From Ricordea florida (taxonomy: Eukaryota > Cnidaria > Anthozoa > Corallimorpharia > Ricordeidae), in the NCBI GenBank assembly GCA_949710005.1, contig OX453282.1:20937664-21001663 (forward strand): 64,000 bases of DNA. Direction: 5' to 3'. A program made the position numbers and the translations under genes. Positions 50,201 through 63,020 of this stretch are shown piece after piece; the stretch's first letter is position 1; every line of letters begins with the position of its first letter. The notes under the pieces were generated by a model. The model saw only the letters and a program-made list of their open reading frames with translations. It was not told the DNA's origin and did no database searches.

Positions 50201-53200
50201 ACTGGGGCATGTTGTTTCTCAGTCCAATTGGTCACGTTACAACTAGTATGACATTGTGACGAATGATGCAAATGAATATATGAAAGACCATATATTTGAA
50301 CTACGGCTTAATATGTAATGACATTAATTGATCATCGCAGTTAGGTGCGCAACTTAAGCAGCTGTGAAATTAAAGCCTGAAAAATCTCAGGCCTGAACGG
50401 GATTCGAGTTGTAACGGTTAGGGAAGTTCGTTATTTGCGGTGATACTAGATTACGATAATACTATAATAATACTATAATAATACTATAATAATACTATAA
50501 TAATACTATAATAATACTATAATAATACTATAATGATACTATAATAATACTATAATAATACTATAATAATACTATAATAATACTATAATAATACTATAAT
50601 GATACAATAATAATACTATAATAATACTATAATAATACTATAATAATACTATAATAATACTATAATAATACTATAATACTATAATAATACTATAATAATA
50701 CTATAATAATACTATAATGACAAGCATCGAATATTAAACAGACGTAAAGCCCCTTCGTCGTAAAAAAAGTTTCATTCGATCGTATCCCTCGCATGTATTT
50801 GGTGATTGCTTGTGAGGAAACTGTCAAAACTCCAACGGATCGAGCGCATTCATATTTATGACACCCACAAACTTTGTCATCTTTATGGAGGACAAAGAAA
50901 TGACTCTGAAACATCGATGGTGAAGTATAAAGCCCATTCAAAGTTCCATTCAAGCATGTCGCTCGCACGAATTTGGTGATTGCCCTACACAGGATTGAAC
51001 AGAATAGTTTGTTGTTTTTGAAATTATATTTTCATATGTGGAGTTCCCGGTTCGCTCCCGGTAGTACAGGATTCGCTTGCCGGTACACGGTAAATGAAAA
51101 ACGTTGGGCATTCCTCTTCTCGCAGCCATACTTCTGCAGCAGCATTTACCAAACGAACTTTGTTGGATGACGGCTACGATTAATTACGCCACGTCCACAA
51201 TTAATTACGCCACGTCCACAATTTACATTTGGAGTCACGCAAGTCTTGAGGAACGTTCACCTCAATGGAACGTTCACCTCAGCACTGTCAGCACTGGATC
51301 TGTAGTGAATATACGTATTAAAGGAAACTATTTCCCACTATTGAGGAGGTCAGCAAACGAACCCGGAAGGTAGAAAAAGTATTTTCCCCGAGTGCAAGGG
51401 TTATGCTTCCCGTCTTGTTAAGTTATTTAATACTTTAGATTAGCCTCTCTTCGTAATCGTTATGTACTTGCCTTGTTTTATGTTAGTTTAAATTATATTT
51501 ACTGTATAGTAGTGTCTTCACTGTTATTTAGTACATCTATATATAAATCTTGTTCTGTAACATGTCTTCAGCTCCCCCCGCCTCGATTAGTTTATAAGCT
51601 ATTTGCGAATGGGAAAGTAATGTAATTAGTTATTTTCCAATTTTCAATAAAATTTGTTGTTGTTTGTTGTTTTTGCAAATGAGCTTTGACACAAGCAATA
51701 GTTATGTAAACACACCGACTGTGAAAGATTTTAATCTGTTCTCGCGTGCAATCCAAGGAGATACCCACCGGTTTGAAGTTATAAAACACTTTATCAAGGT
51801 AAGAAATTTACTGTGATGTGTTTTTTAGCCTCTATTTAGACCCAAGTTTTGGGATTTTTTCTCTCAAATTTGACGAGATTTTAGTTGGCGAATAAGGGCC
51901 TTAGAGTAGCGTGTATTCCGGCCTCGCTGATCAGCTTAGAATTTTCGGAGAAGATTCCATATTTCGTCAGTCAAGGTTACCGTAGTGAATGTACCTTAGA
52001 ATGCGCATGAAAGAGAAATTTCGTGAGCTTCATTTTGATGGGAGTAGCGCGCTTCACAAAGTCGGTGAATTTTACCCTTTCGATCACCCTCGGCAAGCCC
52101 AGGTGGGCCAAAACTCGATTTTGGCTTGTAGCGAAGGGAAAATAAGGAATTGGAAAATAATTAATTTTTGATATATATATATATATGTATGCACTAAAAC
52201 CTTTTCACTGGTAGCAAATTAAAGGAAACTATTTGTGGTCCCGCAGTCGAGTGGACCGCTTTTAGCGGGACTACCACTTAGCAGACCTTGTCACAGTGGA
52301 TGGTGGAGCGCGGTATAATTTACCTCTGGGTCTTTCAATGCCATAGGCTTCTACTCTCAGTGCCTTGTGCCCTGAACTTGAAGTTGGTTGTAAGCGGATG
52401 AACTGTGCTTGTACTGGTGAAGAAATTGGACCAATTGGGGAGTTTGCTGGTTATGCTGACCGGGCACATTCGATCGTATTGAAAATCGAAAATTCTGGTA
52501 GTATCAGGGTGTAGCGAGTCACTGTGTATTGCAGAACTTTGATCAGAGATCCTGGGTGAAATTCAACTAAAACCGTTTTTTACAATGCGCGCCTTCAAGC
52601 AAACAATGAGAATGTACTTATTTTCTACACGTTAGCTTATTTTTATTTAGCCGCTGTAATTTATTTTTGTTGTTGACAGTGAGTGCTTTGAAGTGGTATA
52701 GGCTCTCATGCACCTATCAATGTTTAGCCGGCGGGGAGAGAGTCAGGGCATGGGGTGGGGATTTGATTGTCTTTGTTGGCCCTGGGGTAGGGCATTTGAC
52801 TGACCTTGTTCTCCCGGGGGAGGGAATATTTGAATCTTTCTTTTCCAGCCTTGGGATATTTGACAGCGATGTGCAGCCCGGGTGGGGAAATTTGGTTGCA
52901 TTTGACTGGAATGATTTGCCCGTGGGCAGGGAATTTGACGGCAAATTTTTCAAAAATGTCAAATCCCCACCCCATGCCCTGATTCTTCCCCCCCCCCCCC
53001 CCCCCGCCGGCTTAACATTGATAGGTGCATTAGCAACGACTTTTTTTGAAAATAGATAACGCCAGTTTTGGTTCATGGGCCCCTGTTTTAAGAGTTATTT
53101 ATCTTATAAATTGGACCGGCCATATACCATGTGTGACCGAGCTAAAATAAATTTAAACGGTCATCGTGTACGGAGACTCTCCGAAAATTATTTCTAGACC

Positions 53201-56200
53201 TGCGATACGCATAAGAATTATTACAATACACTTTAATTTCAATTGGCCCACTTACGGTATTGTGGAACGTTCACTGATAGTGAAACATTTGGTCCAGGAG
53301 CAATAGTGACAGCTCTGACATTGAAATGATATGTGACTCCACCCAGTACATCAACTGTGTATGTCAAAGTGTCTTTTCCAGTGTTCTGTGAGTGAACATT
53401 CTGGGGATCTTCACTGTGACTGTAGAACACGTTGTATGCTGTTATTATCCCATTCTCGTTCTGTGGTTTTTGCCATGTTATTGTCACTTGTGGGCCTTCG
53501 GAGTCACTTGGTGGAGTTATTGAATGACCGAGGGATGTTGGAGCACTTGGGGCTAAAAGAAAAATAAGCAGTTTAACAGACAGTAATAAACGCTGTTGCA
53601 AGTTTCAATCGAGTCATATTCAAAAGTTTTTACAAGGTCTGTGAGGAATTCTGGATTTTTAATGGTGGATTTCAGAACTATAGGATGAGTTTTTCATGCT
53701 CGCTAAATCCCCCCAAAGTCTTAAAATGTGATTCATTGTAGGATTTTTGTGTGAATTTTCGATCGTATTGAAAATAAATTAAAATTTCCATGCTGTTCAG
53801 TTGTTTCAGTTGTCATCATTATGTAGCGAGTCGCTGTGTATTGCAGAACTTTGATCAGAAATCTTGGTGAAATGCAACTTGAACTGTTTACAATTGGCAC
53901 ATTAAAACAAACAACAAGAATGTAGCTATTTAATTTATACACGTTAGCTTATTTTCATTTCGCCGCTGTATTTTTTTTTTATTGTTCACAATGAGTGCTT
54001 TAAAGTGCTATACGCTCTTATCAACTACTTTTTTTGGAAATATATAACGCCAGTGTGACCGAGTTAAAATAAACTAGCTTCCCTCTTTTCAGTTCATTTT
54101 GCAAACAATCCGTTCAAGCAGCGCCTGGTTCAAGCTTACTCTGAGGCTGGAGATTCGATTATAATATGAACACAGTCCCAATATAATAACTCAAAAAAGA
54201 AAAAGGAAATCATTGGGTTGGGTTTTCAATTTCAATAACCTTGCTAAATCTCTTGATCTTTCGGGGTGTAGGGCTGCCCCACTGGGGCATGTTGTTTCTC
54301 AGTCCAATTGGTCACGTTACAACTAGTATGACATTGTGACGAATGATGCAAATGAATATATGAAAGACCATATATTTGAACTACGGCTTAATATGTAATG
54401 ACATTAATTGATCATCGCAGTTAGGTGCGCAACTTAAGCAGCTGTGAAATTAAAGCCTGAAAAATCTCAGGCCTGAACGGGATTCGAGTTGTAACGGTTA
54501 GGGAAGTTCGTTATTTGCGGTGATACTAGATTACGATAATACTATAATAATACTATAATAATACTATAATAATACTATAATAATACTATAATAATACTAT
54601 AATAATACTATAATGATACTATAATAATACTATAATAATACTATAATAATACTATAATAATACTATAATAATACTATAATGATACAATAATAATACTATA
54701 ATAATACTATAATAATACTATAATAATACTATAATAATACTATAATAATACTATAATACTATAATAATACTATAATAATACTATAATAATACTATAATGA
54801 CAAGCATCGAATATTAAACAGACGTAAAGCCCCTTCGTCGTAAAAAAAGTTTCATTCGATCGTATCCCTCGCATGTATTTGGTGATTGCTTGTGAGGAAA
54901 CTGTCAAAACTCCAACGGATCGAGCGCATTCATATTTATGACACCCACAAACTTTGTCATCTTTATGGAGGACAAAGAAATGACTCTGAAACATCGATGG
55001 TGAAGTATAAAGCCCATTCAAAGTTCCATTCAAGCATGTCGCTCGCACGAATTTGGTGATTGCCCTACACAGGATTGAACAGAATAGTTTGTTGTTTTTG
55101 AAATTATATTTTCATATGTGGAGTTCCCGGTTCGCTCCCGGTAGTACAGGATTCGCTTGCCGGTACACGGTAAATGAAAAACGTTGGGCATTCCTCTTCT
55201 CGCAGCCATACTTCTGCAGCAGCATTTACCAAACGAACTTTGTTGGATGACGGCTACGATTAATTACGCCACGTCCACAATTAATTACGCCACGTCCACA
55301 ATTTACATTTGGAGTCACGCAAGTCTTGAGGAACGTTCACCTCAATGGAACGTTCACCTCAGCACTGTCAGCACTGGATCTGTAGTGAATATACGTATTA
55401 AAGGAAACTATTTCCCACTATTGAGGAGGTCAGCAAACGAACCCGGAAGGTAGAAAAAGTATTTTCCCCGAGTGCAAGGGTTATGCTTCCCGTCTTGTTA
55501 AGTTATTTAATACTTTAGATTAGCCTCTCTTCGTAATCGTTATGTACTTGCCTTGTTTTATGTTAGTTTAAATTATATTTACTGTATAGTAGTGTCTTCA
55601 CTGTTATTTAGTACATCTATATATAAATCTTGTTCTGTAACATGTCTTCAGCTCCCCCCGCCTCGATTAGTTTATAAGCTATTTGCGAATGGGAAAGTAA
55701 TGTAATTAGTTATTTTCCAATTTTCAATAAAATTTGTTGTTGTTTGTTGTTTTTGCAAATGAGCTTTGACACAAGCAATAGTTATGTAAACACACCGACT
55801 GTGAAAGATTTTAATCTGTTCTCGCGTGCAATCCAAGGAGATACCCACCGGTTTGAAGTTATAAAACACTTTATCAAGGTAAGAAATTTACTGTGATGTG
55901 TTTTTTAGCCTCTATTTAGACCCAAGTTTTGGGATTTTTTCTCTCAAATTTGACGAGATTTTAGTTGGCGAATAAGGGCCTTAGAGTAGCGTGTATTCCG
56001 GCCTCGCTGATCAGCTTAGAATTTTCGGAGAAGATTCCATATTTCGTCAGTCAAGGTTACCGTAGTGAATGTACCTTAGAATGCGCATGAAAGAGAAATT
56101 TCGTGAGCTTCATTTTGATGGGAGTAGCGCGCTTCACAAAGTCGGTGAATTTTACCCTTTCGATCACCCTCGGCAAGCCCAGGTGGGCCAAAACTCGATT

Positions 56201-59200
56201 TTGGCTTGTAGCGAAGGGAAAATAAGGAATTGGAAAATAATTAATTTTTGATATATATATATATATGTATGCACTAAAACCTTTTCACTGGTAGCAAATT
56301 AAAGGAAACTATTTGTGGTCCCGCAGTCGAGTGGACCGCTTTTAGCGGGACTACCACTTAGCAGACCTTGTCACAGTGGATGGTGGAGCGCGGTATAATT
56401 TACCTCTGGGTCTTTCAATGCCATAGGCTTCTACTCTCAGTGCCTTGTGCCCTGAACTTGAAGTTGGTTGTAAGCGGATGAACTGTGCTTGTACTGGTGA
56501 AGAAATTGGACCAATTGGGGAGTTTGCTGGTTATGCTGACCGGGCACATTCGATCGTATTGAAAATCGAAAATTCTGGTAGTATCAGGGTGTAGCGAGTC
56601 ACTGTGTATTGCAGAACTTTGATCAGAGATCCTGGGTGAAATTCAACTAAAACCGTTTTTTACAATGCGCGCCTTCAAGCAAACAATGAGAATGTACTTA
56701 TTTTCTACACGTTAGCTTATTTTTATTTAGCCGCTGTAATTTATTTTTGTTGTTGACAGTGAGTGCTTTGAAGTGGTATAGGCTCTCATGCACCTATCAA
56801 TGTTTAGCCGGCGGGGAGAGAGTCAGGGCATGGGGTGGGGATTTGATTGTCTTTGTTGGCCCTGGGGTAGGGCATTTGACTGACCTTGTTCTCCCGGGGG
56901 AGGGAATATTTGAATCTTTCTTTTCCAGCCTTGGGATATTTGACAGCGATGTGCAGCCCGGGTGGGGAAATTTGGTTGCATTTGACTGGAATGATTTGCC
57001 CGTGGGCAGGGAATTTGACGGCAAATTTTTCAAAAATGTCAAATCCCCACCCCATGCCCTGATTCTTCCCCCCCCCCCCCCGCCGGCTTAACATTGATAG
57101 GTGCATTAGCAACGACTTTTTTTGAAAATAGATAACGCCAGTTTTGGTTCATGGGCCCCTGTTTTAAGAGTTATTTATCTTATAAATTGGACCGGCCATA
57201 TACCATGTGTGACCGAGCTAAAATAAATTTAAACGGTCATCGTGTACGGAGACTCTCCGAAAATTATTTCTAGACCTGCGATACGCATAAGAATTATTAC
57301 AATACACTTTAATTTCAATTGGCCCACTTACGGTATTGTGGAACGTTCACTGATAGTGAAACATTTGGTCCAGGAGCAATAGTGACAGCTCTGACATTGA
57401 AATGATATGTGACTCCACCCAGTACATCAACTGTGTATGTCAAAGTGTCTTTTCCAGTGTTCTGTGAGTGAACATTCTGGGGATCTTCACTGTGACTGTA
57501 GAACACGTTGTATGCTGTTATTATCCCATTCTCGTTCTGTGGTTTTTGCCATGTTATTGTCACTTGTGGGCCTTCGGAGTCACTTGGTGGAGTTATTGAA
57601 TGACCGAGGGATGTTGGAGCACTTGGGGCTAAAAGAAAAATAAGCAGTTTAACAGACAGTAATAAACGCTGTTGCAAGTTTCAATCGAGTCATATTCAAA
57701 AGTTTTTACAAGGTCTGTGAGGAATTCTGGATTTTTAATGGTGGATTTCAGAACTATAGGATGAGTTTTTCATGCTCGCTAAATCCCCCCAAAGTCTTAA
57801 AATGTGATTCATTGTAGGATTTTTGTGTGAATTTTCGATCGTATTGAAAATAAATTAAAATTTCCATGCTGTTCAGTTGTTTCAGTTGTCATCATTATGT
57901 AGCGAGTCGCTGTGTATTGCAGAACTTTGATCAGAAATCTTGGTGAAATGCAACTTGAACTGTTTACAATTGGCACATTAAAACAAACAACAAGAATGTA
58001 GCTATTTAATTTATACACGTTAGCTTATTTTCATTTCGCCGCTGTATTTTTTTTTTATTGTTCACAATGAGTGCTTTAAAGTGCTATACGCTCTTATCAA
58101 CTACTTTTTTTGGAAATATATAACGCCAGTGTGACCGAGTTAAAATAAACTAGCTTCCCTCTTTTCAGTTCATTTTGCAAACAATCCGTTCAAGCAGCGC
58201 CTGGTTCAAGCTTACTCTGAGGCTGGAGATTCGATTATAATATGAACACAGTCCCAATATAATAACTCAAAAAAGAAAAAGGAAATCATTGGGTTGGGTT
58301 TTCAATTTCAATAACCTTGCTAAATCTCTTGATCTTTCGGGGTGTAGGGCTGCCCCACTGGGGCATGTTGTTTCTCAGTCCAATTGGTCACGTTACAACT
58401 AGTATGACATTGTGACGAATGATGCAAATGAATATATGAAAGACCATATATTTGAACTACGGCTTAATATGTAATGACATTAATTGATCATCGCAGTTAG
58501 GTGCGCAACTTAAGCAGCTGTGAAATTAAAGCCTAAAAAATCTCAGGCCTGAACGGGATTCGAGTTGTAACGGTTAGGGAAGTTCGTTATTTGCGGTGAT
58601 ACTAGATTACGATAATACTATAATAATACTATAATAATACTATAATAATACTATAATAATACTATAATAATACTATAATAATACTATAATAATACTATAA
58701 TGATACTATAATAATACTATAATAATACTATAATAATACTATAATAATACTATAATAATACTATAATGATACAATAATAATACTATAATAATACTATAAT
58801 AATACTATAATAATACTATAATAATACTATAATAATACTATAATACTATAATAATACTATAATAATACTATAATAATACTATAATGACAAGCATCGAATA
58901 TTAAACAGACGTAAAGCCCCTTCGTCGTAAAAAAAGTTTCATTCGATCGTATCCCTCGCATGTATTTGGTGATTGCTTGTGAGGAAACTGTCAAAACTCC
59001 AACGGATCGAGCGCATTCATATTTATGACACCCACAAACTTTGTCATCTTTATGGAGGACAAAGAAATGACTCTGAAACATCGATGGTGAAGTATAAAGC
59101 CCATTCAAAGTTCCATTCAAGCATGTCGCTCGCACGAATTTGGTGATTGCCCTACACAGGATTGAACAGAATAGTTTGTTGTTTTTGAAATTATATTTTC

Positions 59201-62200
59201 ATATGTGGAGTTCCCGGTTCGCTCCCGGTAGTACAGGATTCGCTTGCCGGTACACGGTAAATGAAAAACGTTGGGCATTCCTCTTCTCGCAGCCATACTT
59301 CTGCAGCAGCATTTACCAAACGAACTTTGTTGGATGACGGCTACGATTAATTACGCCACGTCCACAATTAATTACGCCACGTCCACAATTTACATTTGGA
59401 GTCACGCAAGTCTTGAGGAACGTTCACCTCAATGGAACGTTCACCTCAGCACTGTCAGCACTGGATCTGTAGTGAATATACGTATTAAAGGAAACTATTT
59501 CCCACTATTGAGGAGGTCAGCAAACGAACCCGGAAGGTAGAAAAAGTATTTTCCCCGAGTGCAAGGGTTATGCTTCCCGTCTTGTTAAGTTATTTAATAC
59601 TTTAGATTAGCCTCTCTTCGTAATCGTTATGTACTTGCCTTGTTTTATGTTAGTTTAAATTATATTTACTGTATAGTAGTGTCTTCACTGTTATTTAGTA
59701 CATCTATATATAAATCTTGTTCTGTAACATGTCTTCAGCTCCCCCCGCCTCGATTAGTTTATAAGCTATTTGCGAATGGGAAAGTAATGTAATTAGTTAT
59801 TTTCCAATTTTCAATAAAATTTGTTGTTGTTTGTTGTTTTTGCAAATGAGCTTTGACACAAGCAATAGTTATGTAAACACACCGACTGTGAAAGATTTTA
59901 ATCTGTTCTCGCGTGCAATCCAAGGAGATACCCACCGGTTTGAAGTTATAAAACACTTTATCAAGGTAAGAAATTTACTGTGATGTGTTTTTTAGCCTCT
60001 ATTTAGACCCAAGTTCTGGGATTTTTTCTCTCAAATTTGACGAGATTTTAGTTGGCGAATAAGGGCCTTAGAGTAGCGTGTATTCCGGCCTCGCTGATCA
60101 GCTTAGAATTTTCGGAGAAGATTCCATATTTCGTCAGTCAAGGTTACCGTAGTGAATGTACCTTAGAATGCGCATGAAAGAGAAATTTCGTGAGCTTCAT
60201 TTTGATGGGAGTAGCGCGCTTCACAAAGTCGGTGAATTTTACCCTTTCGATCACCCTCGGCAAGCCCAGGTGGGCCAAAACTCGATTTTGGCTTGTAGCG
60301 AAGGGAAAATAAGGAATTGGAAAATAATTAATTTTTGATATATATATATATATGTATGCACTAAAACCTTTTCACTGGTAGCAAATTAAAGGAAACTATT
60401 TGTGGTCCCGCAGTCGAGTGGACCGCTTTTAGCGGGACTACCACTTAGCAGACCTTGTCACAGTGGATGGTGGAGCGCGGTATAATTTACCTCTGGGTCT
60501 TTCAATGCCATAGGCTTCTACTCTCAGTGCCTTGTGCCCTGAACTTGAAGTTGGTTGTAAGCGGATGAACTGTGCTTGTACTGGTGAAGAAAGAGAATGC
60601 TTTACTACGTCATTTTTTCCGGAGTTTCCGTCGAAAACCTACAAAAAAGAAAGAAAAATCCAATCTTATAAGAATCGACAACTTCTTTGAATCACGATAA
60701 AATGCAACAATTAATAATGCAAATCGAGGCACAGTGAAAGGCAACGAAATATATAGGTGGAGTATTTTATCGCACATCCATTAAAACAGACTTACGTAGT
60801 CTCTTTTAGGGTGTGGTTGTTTTAAGGAATGAAAGGCAGTTTCTTAAGATTTGTCAAGCAATTCACTGTGTTAGATCTTAAACAATCCTTTCTGTCATTT
60901 TTTTAACATTGCCATTTCCACATGAATTCGCTGCCACATTATTTAACTGTATTAAAAATATTAATGCAAATTCTCTAGCGACTTAATTTTTTTATTCATT
61001 ATTATGCAGACCTGCGGGGAAAGTGCAATATTTTTGAAGCGCAATACGCGCAGCCAACCGTTAGGCAGCCTAGCACTGTAACTACTGACCGTGGTCACTG
61101 TCTATCGTCTAGTTTCAATTTGTTTCGCCTCTAACACTTCATCATTTCTGTGTACGTTTCTTTACACGTTTGAATTTCAAAAAATAAAAGAAAAAAACAG
61201 CTTTAATAGCGGAGCTCCACAGCGGCTCGAAGAGCCGCAGAGCGGAGCCCCATAACTACCGTGCGAGGATAGAAATTGAGAAAACCATGCGTTTGAGTTT
61301 TCATGATCATCGTGGCTAGCGGCATGGCTCGCGGGCGCGTGCGCCTAGCGACGACGACGACGACGTTGCCCCAACATGGCGGCCATCGTTATCCGGGATA
61401 TTTAGAAGGTCTTAAACCGAAACGAGGCTTTGTTTTTCGCGCAATGGCTCTTCCGTTGAGTCGCGAGCTAGATGTTTTTTTTTTTGACGATTTATTTCAG
61501 CTATCGAATCTTCTTTAAGTAGTTGCGTACACCAGGCGTATTAAATAACTTTAGTGGCAGCATTTTCAATGTGTGAGGGTCTGTGTGAGGAGCTCCGCTT
61601 TTAGGCTTGGCTAAATCTATATATTACGTTGATGATTTACCAAAGTGTAACAAACCTTGTCTGCATTGTTTTCTTGGTAAGTGCTCCAGCTGCTTCCATT
61701 TAAAGAAAACAGAAACTTGTATTTTGTTGTCCATTCATTCGAATTCGGGTTTCCCTGAGTAGCCACAGCGCATATGTAGAAATCATATCCTAGGTTGATC
61801 TGTAGGTAATCGTTAGGGTCACTGTTGGTGTTGGGAGCCCAGGCAGCAGCTCCAGTCAGACGACCTTTAGAAGGTTCATTACCAGCACGAGAGGATGTGG
61901 CTGAGAACTGGGCATCAGGAAACATATCAGCGCTGACCAGGCCAATGGACTGCATGTGACAGGCTGTAGGTTAACACAGCAAGTCAGACTTCATCAATTG
62001 CTTCCTTGTAAGTGAATTTTCATGTGGCGTGAACTGTAGCAAGTACGTTTGTCAATTATCCCTGCTCAGGTTAGAAACATACTGAATTATGAAACTGGAT
62101 TCTCGCTCTCCATGACTTAAGTCAAAGGAATCTACTGGAATAGGGACGAATATAAATGAAATTGATTTTGGAGTAGAAGTTGATGAATGCCGCGTTAAAG

Positions 62201-62970
62201 CTGTTTTGTCAACGAATGTGATTTTAGAAAATAGGAATATCTGTATTTAGCAGGCGCGCGCTATAAAAAGCCTCCTCTTAGCTCTGGGATATTTTCCATT
62301 TTGACTAGAAGTATTCGCGGAAAGGTTAACAAAGACGACAGGGTCTACGTAGATTGTCGATTATGTTAAATTCTTTATCTGAAAAGGGAATAAAACTAAC
62401 GAACGGGAAACGAGTTAAGGTCAATGATTCAATAAACAAATGAATAGGAAATGAATGCTTACATATATGTAATGTGTTTTACCTCTCCTTTCAGAATAAA
62501 CCTCAACCTCACATAAGGTGAGCATTTTCCCGTTTCCCGGGATCCTAATGGTCACGTATCTTCCTAGAAGACTGGGACGGCAGTAGAACGAGGAACCCTC
62601 TCCTTGAGGAACACTGTAGCTGTCACCACATTTGGGATTGGATACGCCTCCATTACTGCCATCTGTGCCTGAAAATGATGGAATGTAAAAGAATCGACTT
62701 TTCTTTTCCAGAATTCCAGCTTTTTGTCAGTGCGGTAAGAAAAGTAGTGATGTTCCTTTTTCCATATAAGTTTCTTGAGTTGTCGATTTTAACGGAGTCG
62801 GCGAAAACATCCCGAAGGAACGGCTTTAGGAGTCTGGGATTGAATATGATTTACTCACCGGGTATATCTCCGCTGTCCAGTTCGTACTCTGTTTGTTTGA
62901 AGACATTTCTAATCATCTAATTTGCGCAATTGAAAATTTTTAAATTGATAATTGCGCAATATAAGTCAAA

Positions 62971-63020
<50 letters not shown>

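Larger units (their letters stand above)
48344..52427. repeat. Tandem segmental triplication, unit 1
   Basis: 4,084-bp unit beginning 'ggaccaattggggagtttgc'. Contains an inverted-repeat element, FN3 exon 7, a 9-mer microsatellite, a candidate retroelement 3' tail and, at its right end, the truncated discoidin exon. It differs from unit 2 only in its poly-C tract as far as I could see. Confidence 0.95.
52428..56507. repeat. Tandem segmental triplication, unit 2
   Basis: 4,080-bp unit, essentially identical to unit 1, containing FN3 exon 6. The junction with the discoidin fragment reads 'gaagaaattggacc', identical at both unit boundaries, with a 2-nt 'tt' not found at either outer edge. Confidence 0.95.
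56508..60592. repeat. Tandem segmental triplication, unit 3
   Basis: Unit containing FN3 exon 5. It ends inside intact discoidin exon 4, where 'gaagaaa' continues as 'gagaatgc'. Visible differences: poly-C 14 long, microsatellite about 11 bp longer, and single changes near 58,535 and 60,016. Confidence 0.95.

Noticed and set aside
51010..51670. Possible LINE 3' UTR ending in a (GTT)n-like tail within each triplication unit
   Set aside because: The tail and AATAAAATTTGTTG end resemble retroelement 3' ends, but no coding remnant or target duplication was found, so it is not annotated as an element.
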